NCBI RefSeq assembly: GCF_001625305.1
Contig: NW_017804398.1
Span: 732,497-796,496, forward strand
Direction of reading: 5' to 3'
Length of the DNA: 64,000 nucleotides
Source: Branchiostoma belcheri
Taxonomy: Eukaryota > Chordata > Leptocardii > Amphioxiformes > Branchiostomatidae
Shown here: piece after piece, positions 1 to 11,622 of the stretch
Layout of the letters: each line of letters begins with the position of its first letter
Numbering within the stretch: the first letter of the stretch is position 1
Program-made: the position numbers and the translations under genes
The notes under the pieces: model-generated
The model's input: only the letters and a program-made list of their open reading frames with translations
Databases searched by the model: none
What the model was told of the DNA's origin: nothing

Positions 1-813
1 CCTGATTGATGATGTCACATGAGTTGCGCGTTTGAGGGCTGAAATCATCTGATTCCTCTTCCTCAGACGGAGGATTCCGCACAGCTCTCTCAGGCCCCCG
101 GCAGTTAGCCTTGGCATGACCCTGTTTGCCACAGGCGTAACAAACAATTTTCGGACAGACATTCGACATGTGGTCCAAAGACTTGCATCGGCGACAGTTA
201 ACTATTTGATCGGGTCCACAGTAGACCTCCAGGTCTATGTCAAGGGACCTGAGGGGGTCGTGAGGGTGTGGGATGGTCAAGGTGGTGTACCTGGGAGGTA
301 ACTCACCTGTCACTTCACTGATGTAGCAGAATCTGTGCCCAGATCGAAGATGTTTGAAAATCTCACTGTTTGTCTTAATTTTGTGTCTTTCAATTGGTGT
401 TGCTCGGACTGCGAAGCTGTCCACCCAAGCAGCAACCACGCTATCAGGAACCGAGTGAAAAACTCCATGTATGGATACTCTTGTGCGAGGGGGTGGACCA
501 GACAGGGGGTGCTTGCAAAGTCAAGCAACGTGAGAATTCTCCCAGCAATGGTGATCCGTGGGTTCTGCAAGACACACGTTTTAGCTTGGATGGTCGACAA
601 GTTGATGATAACCATAGGGTATACAACTTGTACCCCTAGGATATCAGAAGGTTGTAGGAGGTTTGAGCTCTTACCATGCAACAGCGATCTTGCAATGTCG
701 TCTTCTTTGGGCCTCATTCCAGATTTTACGAAGAATTTAACCCAAAGGTTGATGTCTTGTAATCTGTCAAGATATGGATCGTTGATAGCTGGGTCCACTA
801 GATTAGAAGCCAT
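1..813 (-). pseudogene. CCHC zinc-knuckle gag-like / ZCCHC3-like fragment, frameshifted, cut by window edge
   Basis: Read on the minus strand, an open frame begins with ATG at 813 and runs without introns. The end of the protein lies in a different frame, which is open from about 500 to the window edge at 1. That second frame carries two CCHC zinc knuckles (C-x2-C-x4-H-x4-C, at about 160-205 and 105-150) followed by an acidic Glu/Ser stretch. One frameshift near 470-520 separates the two halves, and the first frame then stops at 310. Zinc knuckles of this kind bind nucleic acid in retroelement Gag/ORF1 proteins and in ZCCHC3-type proteins. The lack of introns and the broken frame favour a decayed retroelement ORF over a host gene. 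The 3' part of the element lies outside the window, so no reverse transcriptase can be checked. Confidence 0.6.
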
Positions 814-1328
814 CGTTTATACAGCTTAACTCAGGTACTTGCCGGGTGACCTCTAGTAACCCCAAACACGATAGGTGTAATCTCAGGTAAACAACGCCGA
901 TAAGCAAGTCGATATTAGCCAGATGCTCAGTAAATAATAATCCAAAATATACAAAGGGTCTTTAGACTTGCCCTGAACATTCAGATCTCCACTCGATGAT
1001 TGCAAGACACAGTTTCGCCGCCAGGAAGCAGGACGGTCGGAGATTCCTTTGTTCTCGGACGACACCCTCCCCACTCTTGCCGATGTTGACAACTTGAAAA
1101 ATCCAGAGTTCGTAAGATATGGCTCCAACCGTTCAAGTTTCGTCGTCAAAGTGTAAAGGAACAGTTCATCTAACAACCTTATTGTAGATTCGGTTCCGAT
1201 GACAGGCATTGTATGGAAGTTGACTTGGACATTATTTTGAATTCATTGGTTGTATTGTCAATATTCTCATATGCCACCTTTTTGGCAAGTCTAGTTGCAT
1301 TCTACATATTGTTTTTTGTGTCTTACAG
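814..1328. other. Sequence upstream of CREBRF exon, no supported gene
   Basis: A 108-codon minus-strand frame (883-1209) lies here but shows no recognisable domain or splice-supported continuation. The segment ends in a clear pyrimidine-rich acceptor (cttacag, ending at 1328), so it is probably intron or upstream sequence of the plus-strand CREBRF gene. Confidence 0.4.
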
Positions 1329-1610
1329 ACAGAGCTAGCCTTCAGAAGTGTAAAAGTGGCTCCCTTCTCTGAGGAAAACGTGGAAGACGCAAGTCACGAA
1401 TTCTACCTGCGCTTCCTGCTCGCGGCAGCGCCTGGGACGACTCCTGGGCTACAACAGGAGCCAGTGAGCTCTACAAGCAGCCAGCCCAACGCACTGTACA
1501 GGCTGGCTCCGGCAGTCCAGGCAGGCTGTCATGTGATTGGTCAGGACAGCGCCACAGCAACAACCCAGACAGGCCCTGACCAGCCTCCTCCAAATGCAAG
1601 CATGCCTCAG
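1329..1610 (+). CDS. CREBRF: CREBRF first coding exon, conserved start at 1602
   Basis: The acceptor is at 1325-1328 and the donor CAG|gtgaga is at 1610/1611. The ATG at 1602 gives MPQ, the start known from vertebrate CREBRF, and joins in frame to PSISSME in exon 2. The reading frame of this ATG is open through the whole 282-nt exon with no upstream in-frame stop, so a longer N-terminus starting in an upstream exon cannot be excluded. Confidence 0.8.
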
Positions 1611-4600
1611 GTGAGACGTGAAATGTTGATGCCTGTTATGATGTTATAATGTTACTTATAATAGACAAGTTGAAAAAAACAACCTAAGACTAGTTATAAT
1701 GTTAATATAGTAAATTTCCTGCCAATAATTGACCCCTAGGGTGTGCTGTTTAATTCTGAGTTTGGACATAGTGCTGTTGTGTTTTTTGGATTAGACCACA
1801 GTAAGCAAATTTTATGGATGACATCCTCCGCAGACTCCAAATCCAATGCGAGCGGGCGGAAAAAAAACAAGGTGGGCCGAAAAAGACAAGGTTCCTACAT
1901 TTTAAAATTTTGACTCAATCATTTTACAAATGGTTTTGATTCAGTGGGAACATCACATATACACAGCCAGCATCACATATCACTGCATCAAAGTAAGAAA
2001 AAGTATTAAATCAGAGCCTTTTCTTGTCTCCTCTCTTATAGTTATCTGCCATCCACCTTCCGGCATGGCAACAGACATCTTTGCCCATTTTCGGCATGTT
2101 GACTTTCAGACTGCAACAAAATTTCTTGTTTTTTTTTTTCAAAATCAGACGAAAATTAATGCGTGTGCTGATGTCATCCATAAAAATAATTGCTGTGGCC
2201 TTAGAGCCAAAAACAGATCATACCTTTAATCTTAAATATCCAAATGGTAAACAATATTTATCAGCTTAACAACAACAATATTCACATCATGTAACATCAT
2301 TTAATGATGGAAAGATAGCCAGGTCAACATTACATCCCAATAATGCATGATCAATGAGCAGTCCTGTCAAAATCTGCTAATTGAAGACATTAATTGGTTT
2401 CTTAGGTCCATTGAAATATATCTCATCTATCCCTTAGTCATAATTCATTGGGGCACCACAGAAGATCTGGCAAGTTTTTTTTTAGTATCATGATGCTCTA
2501 AAAATAGTCAGTTGCCAAGGACAGGCATTTTTTAGGAACTTTGTACATATGGCCCATGAGGCAATACTTGCATTTAGCACTTGTTGCTAGGGACATTTTT
2601 AACATGATTCAATTATATGGTCAGAGCTTTTGCTAGCTATAAATTTTGTTTCCCAACATCCCAGTTTTGCATGAGGGAAATGTTGTTGGGACAATTTTGT
2701 CCATCAGTCTGAAATCCTGCAATTAATTTCAAGTAAATTAAGGCTACAAATGTGCAACTTTCTTGTGCTGACACATATTGATTGCATACGGCCTGGCTCC
2801 ATCCATTCTATCATTGCCAGAGAAGGTCAGGAGGCCCAGTCCAGGGCTGCCTTTCCTGTGACAACAAACATGCTTGCAAACCTCAGGAAAAAATACCACT
2901 GGCAGTGCGTAAAACAAACATGTTTGGCATCTAGGGGACATATTATGTAATGCAAGAAAAAGTATCACCAAAACCCCTATGCAGGGTCCCCAGAAAAAGA
3001 TCATGTGCTCTACCCCCAGGTTGGCTTAGTCATCAACAACAAACATGTTTTCAACTTTGGCTGTTTTTATCAGCTGGTAAGCAAAACAAGTGCCAACTGG
3101 GGCGAGATGCCCTCACCACTTCCAAGAAGACAGGAAAGTGGCACTACCAGTATTTGCCACGGCTCAGATGAACTCTATACTAGAACTTTGCTGTTGCTTA
3201 GGAGTGCAAGGGGAAGTTTTTATGTCATGTGGCTGTGTTTACCGTGAGGTAATTGTTTACTCCTTGTTTTGTTCTTCTGTAGTAGGAACTTGTGCATGCT
3301 GGTCTAGCTTTGTGGTTGGACAGCTGGCAGGCTTTTGTTGTTGTAACTTTTCAAATTTTTGTCTTTGGATTACTTTTGTAGGCAACACCAATGAACATTC
3401 TGTGCCTTTCAAAGTATAGGTTACCATCTTTTGTCTATTATTGAAAAAAATGTTTGGCAAACAAAGGTGCTCAGCTGTACATTTGAAAATGCTTGACCAG
3501 CTGACTGGCATGAGTAACTATTTCAAAGTACTTCTAAAACTCTCCAAAGTATTTCTAAATGTACAACTGGAGGACTTTTTCTAGCCTGTGGTGGTGATAC
3601 AGCTGGATCAGATTAAGTGCAGGCAGCTCAAAAGGAAGTCTTTCAAGTTCAGGCTTTTCTGAGAACTGTACTTAAGTGTTTCCTGTTGAGATGCAGAGGA
3701 AGTGAATAAAAACCTTGTCAAGTGGGTGGAGCCTCCTTTCCACAAGCTCTTGCCATTCTTTCTATGGTCTGTTTGGTTTTACCTTTAGCAGACTGAAGTA
3801 ACAGTTTTGGCTACCAATCCTGTATTAGTTATAGGGTTAGGCAGCAGGAAGAAGGCTAAAAAGGTTAGAAGGTTAGGCCACAGCAATTTAATCAATTCGC
3901 TCATTTTTATTTTTTTCAGATTTGAAGAAAAAATATTCAGATTCTAAATCAACTCCTAAATGTTCATATTTTGGCCTCAAAAATTGAAGAAAGCCCTTGT
4001 CTTTGTAATTGTTTAAGTTTCTCCATGTACCAATGCATTTGGGCCTATCATAGGATGCCCAAGACTGTTTTCTTTTTTGCCCTGTCACTTTTCAGGAAAA
4101 TTCCAAGAACCAACAAATGAAATTGGTATGGTCTTACCTACTGCTAACTGTTCTAGGAAAAGTGATTTTTACTGATATTTCCTTGTGAGAGAAAAGCATG
4201 CTGTTGTTATGAAAGTCTGTTCACCCACTGGACAAATCTGACACAAATACAACCTTTTGGAACAGGATTCAGTAATAAATTCTATCAATACAGTCAACAA
4301 TTTATATTTCTTGGCCTTACATCCAAATGACTTGAACTGCCCTTTCTACAAATGCACTCTTGCTGTTAGTTCACACTTACATGTGGACACAGAGGGGATA
4401 ATTAGTTTATGGATTCTTGGTGAGGTGGGTGGGGAAGAGGAGGGCAAGTAATTTTCAGCTTGGTAATTTGACACTTAGCAGAGATCTGATAAGACCACAA
4501 AGGTAATTTATGGGTAACAGAAACAATCTGATAGCCTGGGTGCTATCCTATTGGTGTACCAGGGCTCCCATACAAGCTTTTAGGGCCAGCAACTATAAGG

Positions 4601-7600
4601 AGGCCCATAGAGCAAATCAGATCAGATGGCACCCAGGCTAACAATCTGATGTGAGTCTGTAAAAGGAATAAAACTATCTGTCCTTGCAAATGTTTTTTTA
4701 CATTTGTTTATTTTTCAATCTGCAGAACCCAAGGTGATACTTTATCTTTTCAGAAGGATGCACGGATGGGGAAATGGGATAGTCATCGACAGTGAAATAT
4801 TGTTGCTTACCGAATTCGCATGTGTTGTTACAGCCAAGCATCAGCAGCATGGAGGCTTCCTACGCCGACCCTTTCAGCGAGTGCGGCATGTCATTCAGTC
4901 CCGTGGACCAGACGCTCCACCCGGAACTGTACGCCAGCAGCCCGCCGTGCGCCATGTACGACGCTGACGAGCAGCCATGTTGGGAGATGAGTCTGAAGGA
5001 CAAGCTGGACTACAGTATCGGGAAGAACCGCTGGGGCTGTGACGACCTGATGTCCTCCACAGGCACCGTGGACAGCGACTTGCTGTCGTCCTTCAAGTGT
5101 GAAAAGTCAGACGGACTCTGGGGCAGCCACGAGTCGGACTTCTTCGGAATCGACGACACGTCCAGCCCGTACCAGGACAAGATCGACATCTCTCACACGC
5201 CCACGCTGGCAGAGCTGAACTCGGAGGACTCCCAGTCCATCTTCGAATCCTTGATCCACCCCGATCTCCAGGAATTCCTGGGCCAAACAAGTGTGAAGCG
5301 CGAAAAGAAGCCATCTCCGAGCCTGACTGCTGTTGCAAGTCTCCCCTCCACCTTGCAGACCACACCGGCTGTGAAGCAGTCCACCACAACCAGAGTGGCG
5401 AACAATGTGGATCAGGACTTTGCAGGCACCTTTCAGGTGCAGTACCACGCCAGTGCACCAGGGGTCCCCCCTGCCCCCACCACTCATACCATTTCCAGAC
5501 CACAGACCCTGCCGTGCGAGGCTGACATGCAGCCCTGCATGCCGGACCAAACAAATTGTTCCCAGCTCCAGCAGTTGCTGGTCAAGCCAAGTATCCCCAC
5601 CCGCGTGCAGGCTCCAAGAATCCAAGCCGTTGTTGACCCAAACAAGGTGATGCCTGCCGTGGCCGTGGCCACCACAAGCAGCAGCGTGGAGGTGGAGCGA
5701 AAATGGGAGGAGGTCAAGAACTTCCTGGAGGGTCCAGACACTGCCTCCCAGCAGAGCAAGCCTGAACTGCAGAGTGTGAAGACAGAGGAGCACAACTACT
5801 CCATGTTTGCTGGAGAGAGTGGCACTGCTGGTGACGTTTATGAACCAAAGGAGGAGGACATGGACTCAGACCATGATGAGGGGTTTGACAGCGACCAGGG
5901 CAGTGAGGAGGAAGAGGAGGGTGACGACAACTCAGGGGACTCTATGTCTGAGCCAGGTGAGCCCTGCTTCTTTCCTATGCTCATCTCTGGTTTATGGTTC
6001 AAAGAAATAGACTTTTGGAAATAGTTACCACAAGATCCCAGACTGTTTTTTTTAAACCAACTGCACCTTCTGCAGGTACTCCTACGCTGGACGGCTGCTC
6101 CCCGAGCGGAACAGGCAGGAAGCGTCAGCGGTTCTTCTGGGAGTACGGGGAGCACCACCAGCCCGTGCCGCGCACCATCAAGGAGAAAATCAAGGACGAG
6201 AGCAAGGTCATTGACCCCGACACTCCTGCCAACCTCCACTTACAGGTAACCTTTCCATTTTTGCCTTCTGATAATAAACTGACACAACAAAAGTACACAC
6301 AGACTTTCATAAGGTCTTGTATAGCTATCACCTGCAAACAAAGAAGTGGATACAAATAATCTTACAAATGACCCAAAATTTCTTCTGCGCACCTGAATTC
6401 TTACATGTAGGTTAGAAGTACCTGAGTGCAGTTATTTCTGGAGATAAATTTCGATCCTTGATTCTTCTTACTTTTCCAGGAGAAGTCTGAGGTGTTTAAC
6501 CCAGCGCTGACTAAGGGGGCATCTAAGAAGATTCGCCGTGGTGACACGGAGGACTTGACACCGAACCCCAGGAAGCTGATCCTGATTGGAGAGGAGCTGC
6601 GCAAGCTCAACAAGACCATCAATGAGCTGACTCCGGTCAGCGAGCTGCCCCTCAGTGTGCGGCCCAAGAGCCGCAAGGAGAAGAACAAGTTGGCCTCCAG
6701 GTTAGCAAATGGCTGAGACTTGTTTTAGATGTCTAGCTAGAATGTATTTTAATTCTTGACTTTGCTCCAGATGTTTTATTGCACAACAAATCGTACAAGT
6801 TGCAATTCTGTATAACAACAAAGTTTAACAAAGTATGAGACTAATGTACCTTACAGAATACTATGTATTATGATGAGAATGTGATTTTACAATCATTTGT
6901 GGAATTCCTAGTGATTAAGCTTTCTGAAAAATATTGTCCAATACATGGGTTCTCACAATATGTTATTAGAAGTTGTCATTGGAGTTTATACCTTAGATTG
7001 TCAGTTTCGATGTTCTTGGTGACAAATGTTGTACCTCTGGTATTGTAGGGCCTGCAGACTGAAGAAGAAGGCTCAGCATGAAGCTAACAAGATCAAATTA
7101 CAAGGCTTGGAGAGTGAATATGGTGAGTTTGAAGGACAACTTAATAATATCCTGGCTTTCTTTCTTAACTGCAGCAAGTGCCAATGAAAATTGCCATTTT
7201 TCTGCAATTTGTTATCTGCTAGGACAAAGCTGTTGCTATATAACAACAATCATACTATGAGACTAATCTACCATACAAAAGACTGCATAGTATGGGATGC
7301 TTTAACAATGATCATTGATGGAAGTTCCATTTCTAGCATTTGGGCATTTTTTCTAGGTATTGCCCATAAAAGTTACTGCCAGTTTCATCTAGCCTGCAGT
7401 TAACTGGAGGATCCTAAAATAGCCCTTTCATCGGTAGACATCAGTTTTAAGACCGTCATCATAAACTGTTTGTTACAGGGAGATAAATCTCATGTTCACG
7501 TTCCTTTGCTTGTATTCCCCAACCAGGAAAGCTGTGCACAGCCCTGAAGGCGATCAAAAGGGAGATGGCTCAGACTGTGGGCAGCGAGGAGAGACAGGAC

Positions 7601-8077
7601 GGAGAGCTGGCCTACAGGGTGGACAAGATCCTCAAGACAGTCATGGGGAAAAGTAGGCACCTTATCTGCCATACTTACAGTGGTGCACTGGCATGGTCTT
7701 TAATCATCACAGCAGTACAAAATATGATGAAATACATAAAATTGCTGTGGTTTTCTTTATGTTTTGCTGTTAAAATTATGACAAAATTTTGATTGTAATT
7801 GTGAATTTATTTCCAACTGTATTATTTTGAATTCCTCTCAGATTGGACAACCTTGGTTGTACATATGTCAGCCAAACCACAAAATGAATAGGATATTGGA
7901 GAGTTGGTATTACTGGCATTTAAAATCAGTCAAATTTTGTTCCCTAAAGAGCTGTATTTCCCCACAGATCCAATGGTTGCTGGTCATACGGGAGAATTCG
8001 TGAACCGCGTGCTTGATTCTGCACAGGTGGGCGACCGGCGCAACCTGCTCGTGACTCTGGGCGACGCCTGTCTGTAA
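1329..8077 (+). CDS. CREBRF: CREB3 regulatory factor orthologue (whole gene, 7 exons)
   Basis: CREBRF (Luman recruitment factor) is a nuclear bZIP-like protein that in mammals binds CREB3/Luman and represses it in the unfolded-protein response. Exons: 1329-1610, 4834-5956, 6076-6245, 6480-6700, 7049-7122, 7527-7652 and 7968-8077. All have GT/AG borders and matching phases. From the conserved ATG at 1602 the protein is 610 aa (about 640 in human). Exon 1 contributes only Met-Pro-Gln, as in the vertebrate protein. Recognisable conserved blocks are SSPYQD and [13 protein letters not shown] in exon 2, EEHNYSMF and DHDEGFDSD with an acidic Glu run at the exon 2 end, FFWEYGE in exon 3, TEDLTPNP and [10 protein letters not shown] in exon 4, and the basic region [17 protein letters not shown] split across exons 4/5 (about residues 500-517). 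A conserved tail with GEFVNRVL follows. The gene converges on the minus-strand polycystin gene. Confidence 0.93.
1611..4833 (+). other. CREBRF intron 1, with one MITE
   Basis: The intron is 3.2 kb and AT-rich. It holds the MITE at 4533-4639 and, near 3800-3870, a copy of a dispersed intronic repeat whose relatives are near 21350, 28160 and 31695. No exon with acceptable borders was found. The short frames here have no domain. Confidence 0.6.
4533..4639. mobile_element. 107-bp MITE with terminal inverted repeats and 11-bp target duplication
   Basis: The termini are inverted copies of AGCCTGGGTGC(T/C)ATC. The flanks are perfect direct repeats aacaatctgat at 4522-4532 and 4640-4650. The element is non-coding. 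An 11-bp duplication is long for common DNA-transposon families, so I do not assign a superfamily. Confidence 0.8.
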
Positions 8078-11000
8078 TTCACGCACATTAAATGGTTGCC
8101 ATGGCAACAGCAATAGACTTTGGCCCCGCGGTCGGTGGAAAATGTTTGGTGACAGGATCTCAGCAGGACTCACCGCTACACAAGTCCTGGCATGACTTTA
8201 CTGTAAATATTTATGACACCAGAAACTACAGGAACGAATAGTGACAGGATTGCTAAATAGTGTAAAAATTGTAAGCTTGAGTAGCAAACAAGTATATCTA
8301 CACTAAGCAAGGGTGCATTGCCCTGTGGTGTTACAGTACTACTACAGTTGGGTAGACTATCCAAGCATGCACTGAGGAGAATTGTACAGGTAATTATGTC
8401 AGCTGCCTGCTTATTCTATGGAGAAGAGCCCCACATAATGTAAGATAGTCATTGCCACACTTACTTTAGTGTATCTATTTCTGCACTTCTATACATTAAG
8501 AGATGTGGACATGATAACCTTAGTACATACCAGTATGTAAAAAGAAAACTACCTGAAAATTGATATCTGTATAGTGCATACATACATATATAAATGTATA
8601 ATATACACTCGACTAAACTGTGTGATGTTTAAGTTAGTGTTATGTTTGATTTATTTCATGCTACTGATTTGTACAAAGAATACTTAAAAGTTAAGATTAG
8701 GGTGACCTTGGGTAACCTTGAGTTGACGACTTGTATTGTTATGGTTGCCTGGTAAATGAAATGTGTTTTCTTCTAGTCTTCTCCAATAAGGAATGTGCAC
8801 ATAAAATACATATTTATCTTAAATCACTTCTATTGTACTCAACGAGAGAAAGGGAAGGAGAGGAAGATGAGGTTGTGATGATACATGTACGGTGCTGCTA
8901 TTGAGGAAGTAACTTGATTTGTACAAAGTTGAAAATGTGTCTACCATATGTATGTTATTGTACTAGACGGCTGGCCCACTACAATATTTCTATACGGGTA
9001 GAGAAAAAGCTCTAACTACTGTAGCATCAAAATTATTTAACAGTTACAGGTATTTAGTATCAGCAAGTGTGATACAACTTTGTTGTGAAGATATTTGTAC
9101 AGGAGATGTGTAAATATATATAGAGGTGTACAGAAAGTAGCAGAAAGGGGAGAGCAAAGACTTCTAAATACTTCCTCGGGTCTTCAGTATCTCTGGTATC
9201 AGGTACAAGACAACCCCCCGCTGTGACTACAAAGGAGTCATATTTGAGATGGAATATTTTCAGACTGGACAATTCATTCTTGTACATAGTGATACCTTCC
9301 CAAATGTTTTTTCAGAGAGAATAGGCAGAAATTAACTTATATATTTTACTTCGGAAAATGATATATCTATCTTTCACAAACTAGCCTTCAGAAATGATGC
9401 CGATCAATGCAAGTCTGGACAAATTCCTGATGTATCTCCTTGAAGCTGTGTTCAGAATGGTTACATGTTAGACTACGGCCGGTTCCAAGGCTGAAAAACT
9501 CCACAAACTTTGGTTGTTATGATTCATTCGGTACTCAAGTAATCCAGCTTCAGCTATATTTTGAGTATCATTCATAAACTATGGTTGTTTCAAGTACATT
9601 AATTGCAAAGTATTAAATCAAATACAAATTTCAAATTCTTTATCATATCCTAGCCCATGGTATTTTAGGCTCAGTTTCACCAGTCTGTCAGTTGAAATTG
9701 ATTCTTCTCACATTTATGTATTGCTGGCAGAACTTGATCAACGACAATGTATGAAGTATTGGATGCTGCTTCAAGGATATACTCTAGTCTTCATGGAATG
9801 CAAAAATCAATGTGTAGAACCCCTTCATGGTGTGAGCTTCCCGGAGAAGTGAGCCAGGCCTTCATGTAAGGAGGTTGAAGTCTGTAATGTGGTGGTACTG
9901 AGCTTAGGAGTTGCTGCAAGGGGGTGGTGGAGGTGTTGGGCCTAAGGAATAAATGTTGTGTTTCCCAATTAGCCCTAGGAAAAGCTGCTGACCCTAGCCT
10001 TTTCTTTAGGTTAACCACTGACAAGGCCATAAAACTTTGGATCTGACATATGAATTTTAAAAGTATGAAATGTTATGCATTTTCCTAAAGAAAATTTCTA
10101 TTGATTATATTTGGAATATTTGTCCCTTCCCCACAAGAACATTGACAGGTCCTTGAGATAGACCAGATGCATCAGTTTCACATGTACAGCCATATTTGAT
10201 TGATAACTTCTCAATCAGCCAAAATCTAGAAAAAAAAAGAATACCCACCTGTCCAATTCTTTTTCCAGGACTGATATTGGAAAAACAACATTTTTATCTA
10301 GGCCTTGTTGTTTTGAAACATACATTAACCTTTCTGCAGGGAAGAGCTAGTCTTTTGACACAATGTGAGCGGGCAGTTTATCTTCATTAATGTATTTGGT
10401 TATTTGTGGGTAAACATTTGTATATTAGGCTGTATTGAGCTTTATGCTTGGAAAAGAGGAAGGCTTTCTGGTCCAGCCAATGCTCTACAAGTTTTGCTAA
10501 AAAAATTTGCTTTGAAAATGGATGATGTTACCAGCTTTTTTTGCTCATGTCCCAGCTCAGTCTTATTTTTTCCCTGTAACATCAGGAGATGGTCCATGAG
10601 TTGGGGGCATGCAAGAGAAAAAAACAGTATAAACAGTGCCTAGGACCTTCTATCTCAACAAAATAGTTAAAATTTAGTAAACTGTGCTAGAGAGCACTTC
10701 ATAGCAAGAGCAATCTTATTATTGAACAGAGATCCCACAAAATGAACTGCATAATTACATAGGCTAGTGCCACCTAACAAATGCAGCGGATGGCTAGACA
10801 TGAATTTATTTTCTGAACTGTGATCAAATAGTTTCCCAAACGAAAATGTTCTCAACAGATTGACATTGCCAAATTTTTTATCAAACATGAAAGTTATGTT
10901 ACTATTTTTGAAAAAAAATATTATTTTGGCTGGCACCAAATAGCCACGCTTCCCAAGTTGGACTGGACTGAAACCATAGTGCACAAGACCAGGCTAGCCT

Positions 11001-11622
11001 CCCCACTTACCACAGTAACCCTTGTAGCAAACCTGAAACTGTCGACATGTCATCAGAATGCAGAAATATGTAGATGTGTCATCAGAAACACAAGCAATTC
11101 CAAGACAAAAGTGTGAAGAAAGTAAACTATTCAGACACCATGTTTTATTTATCTAAGCCTTTGATGATGTCTTAGTCACAACATAGAGGCATGCACGCCT
11201 AAATAATATGTGGGGTTCTTTGAAAATGGTTGCCACGGCTTCTTCAACCCTGTATGATGCTGTTTGTTTACAAGCTCTGGTATCTAATAAAGAATGACTT
11301 CAGGAACAATTGGCTGTCTTCATCATTATTCACAATTTAGTGATTCTTATCACACTCACTCACTATCCAGGATTTGATTATACTGCTGCTGTTGTCCCTG
11401 CCACGGGTCGGCAGCACGTTATCATGTAAACTATCAAAGTAAGCATAGTATTTTGTTCTTATTGCTTGTCAACTGTTCATTCATTATATACATTTAGGTG
11501 CTGATTCACTGACCAGAGAGAAGATTAAGTCGGTTTTAAGCGATGATTCATGCATATTTGGTTATTTACAGTATTAGCTCAGTAATGTGATACATGACAG
11601 TCACTGGTCTGCACTCAAAGCG
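8078..11622. other. CREBRF 3' flank / long AT-rich 3' UTR candidate
   Basis: This is the convergent interval between the CREBRF stop (8075-8077, TAA) and the stop of polycystin gene A (11623). It is AT-rich, has several ATTTA-like stretches and contains no supported ORF. AATAAA on the plus strand occurs at 11286-11291; AATAAA on the minus strand is at 11144-11149 and could serve gene A. Which signals are used cannot be told from sequence alone. Confidence 0.45.

Noticed and set aside
883-1209. 108-codon minus-strand ORF upstream of CREBRF
   Set aside because: No domain, no splice partner, and it ends close to the zinc-knuckle fragment; cannot be supported as a gene.
5107-5793. 228-codon minus-strand ORF and other long minus-strand frames at 5.1-5.8 kb
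   Set aside because: Shadows of the GC-rich CREBRF exon 2; no domain, and the sense strand is clearly coding.
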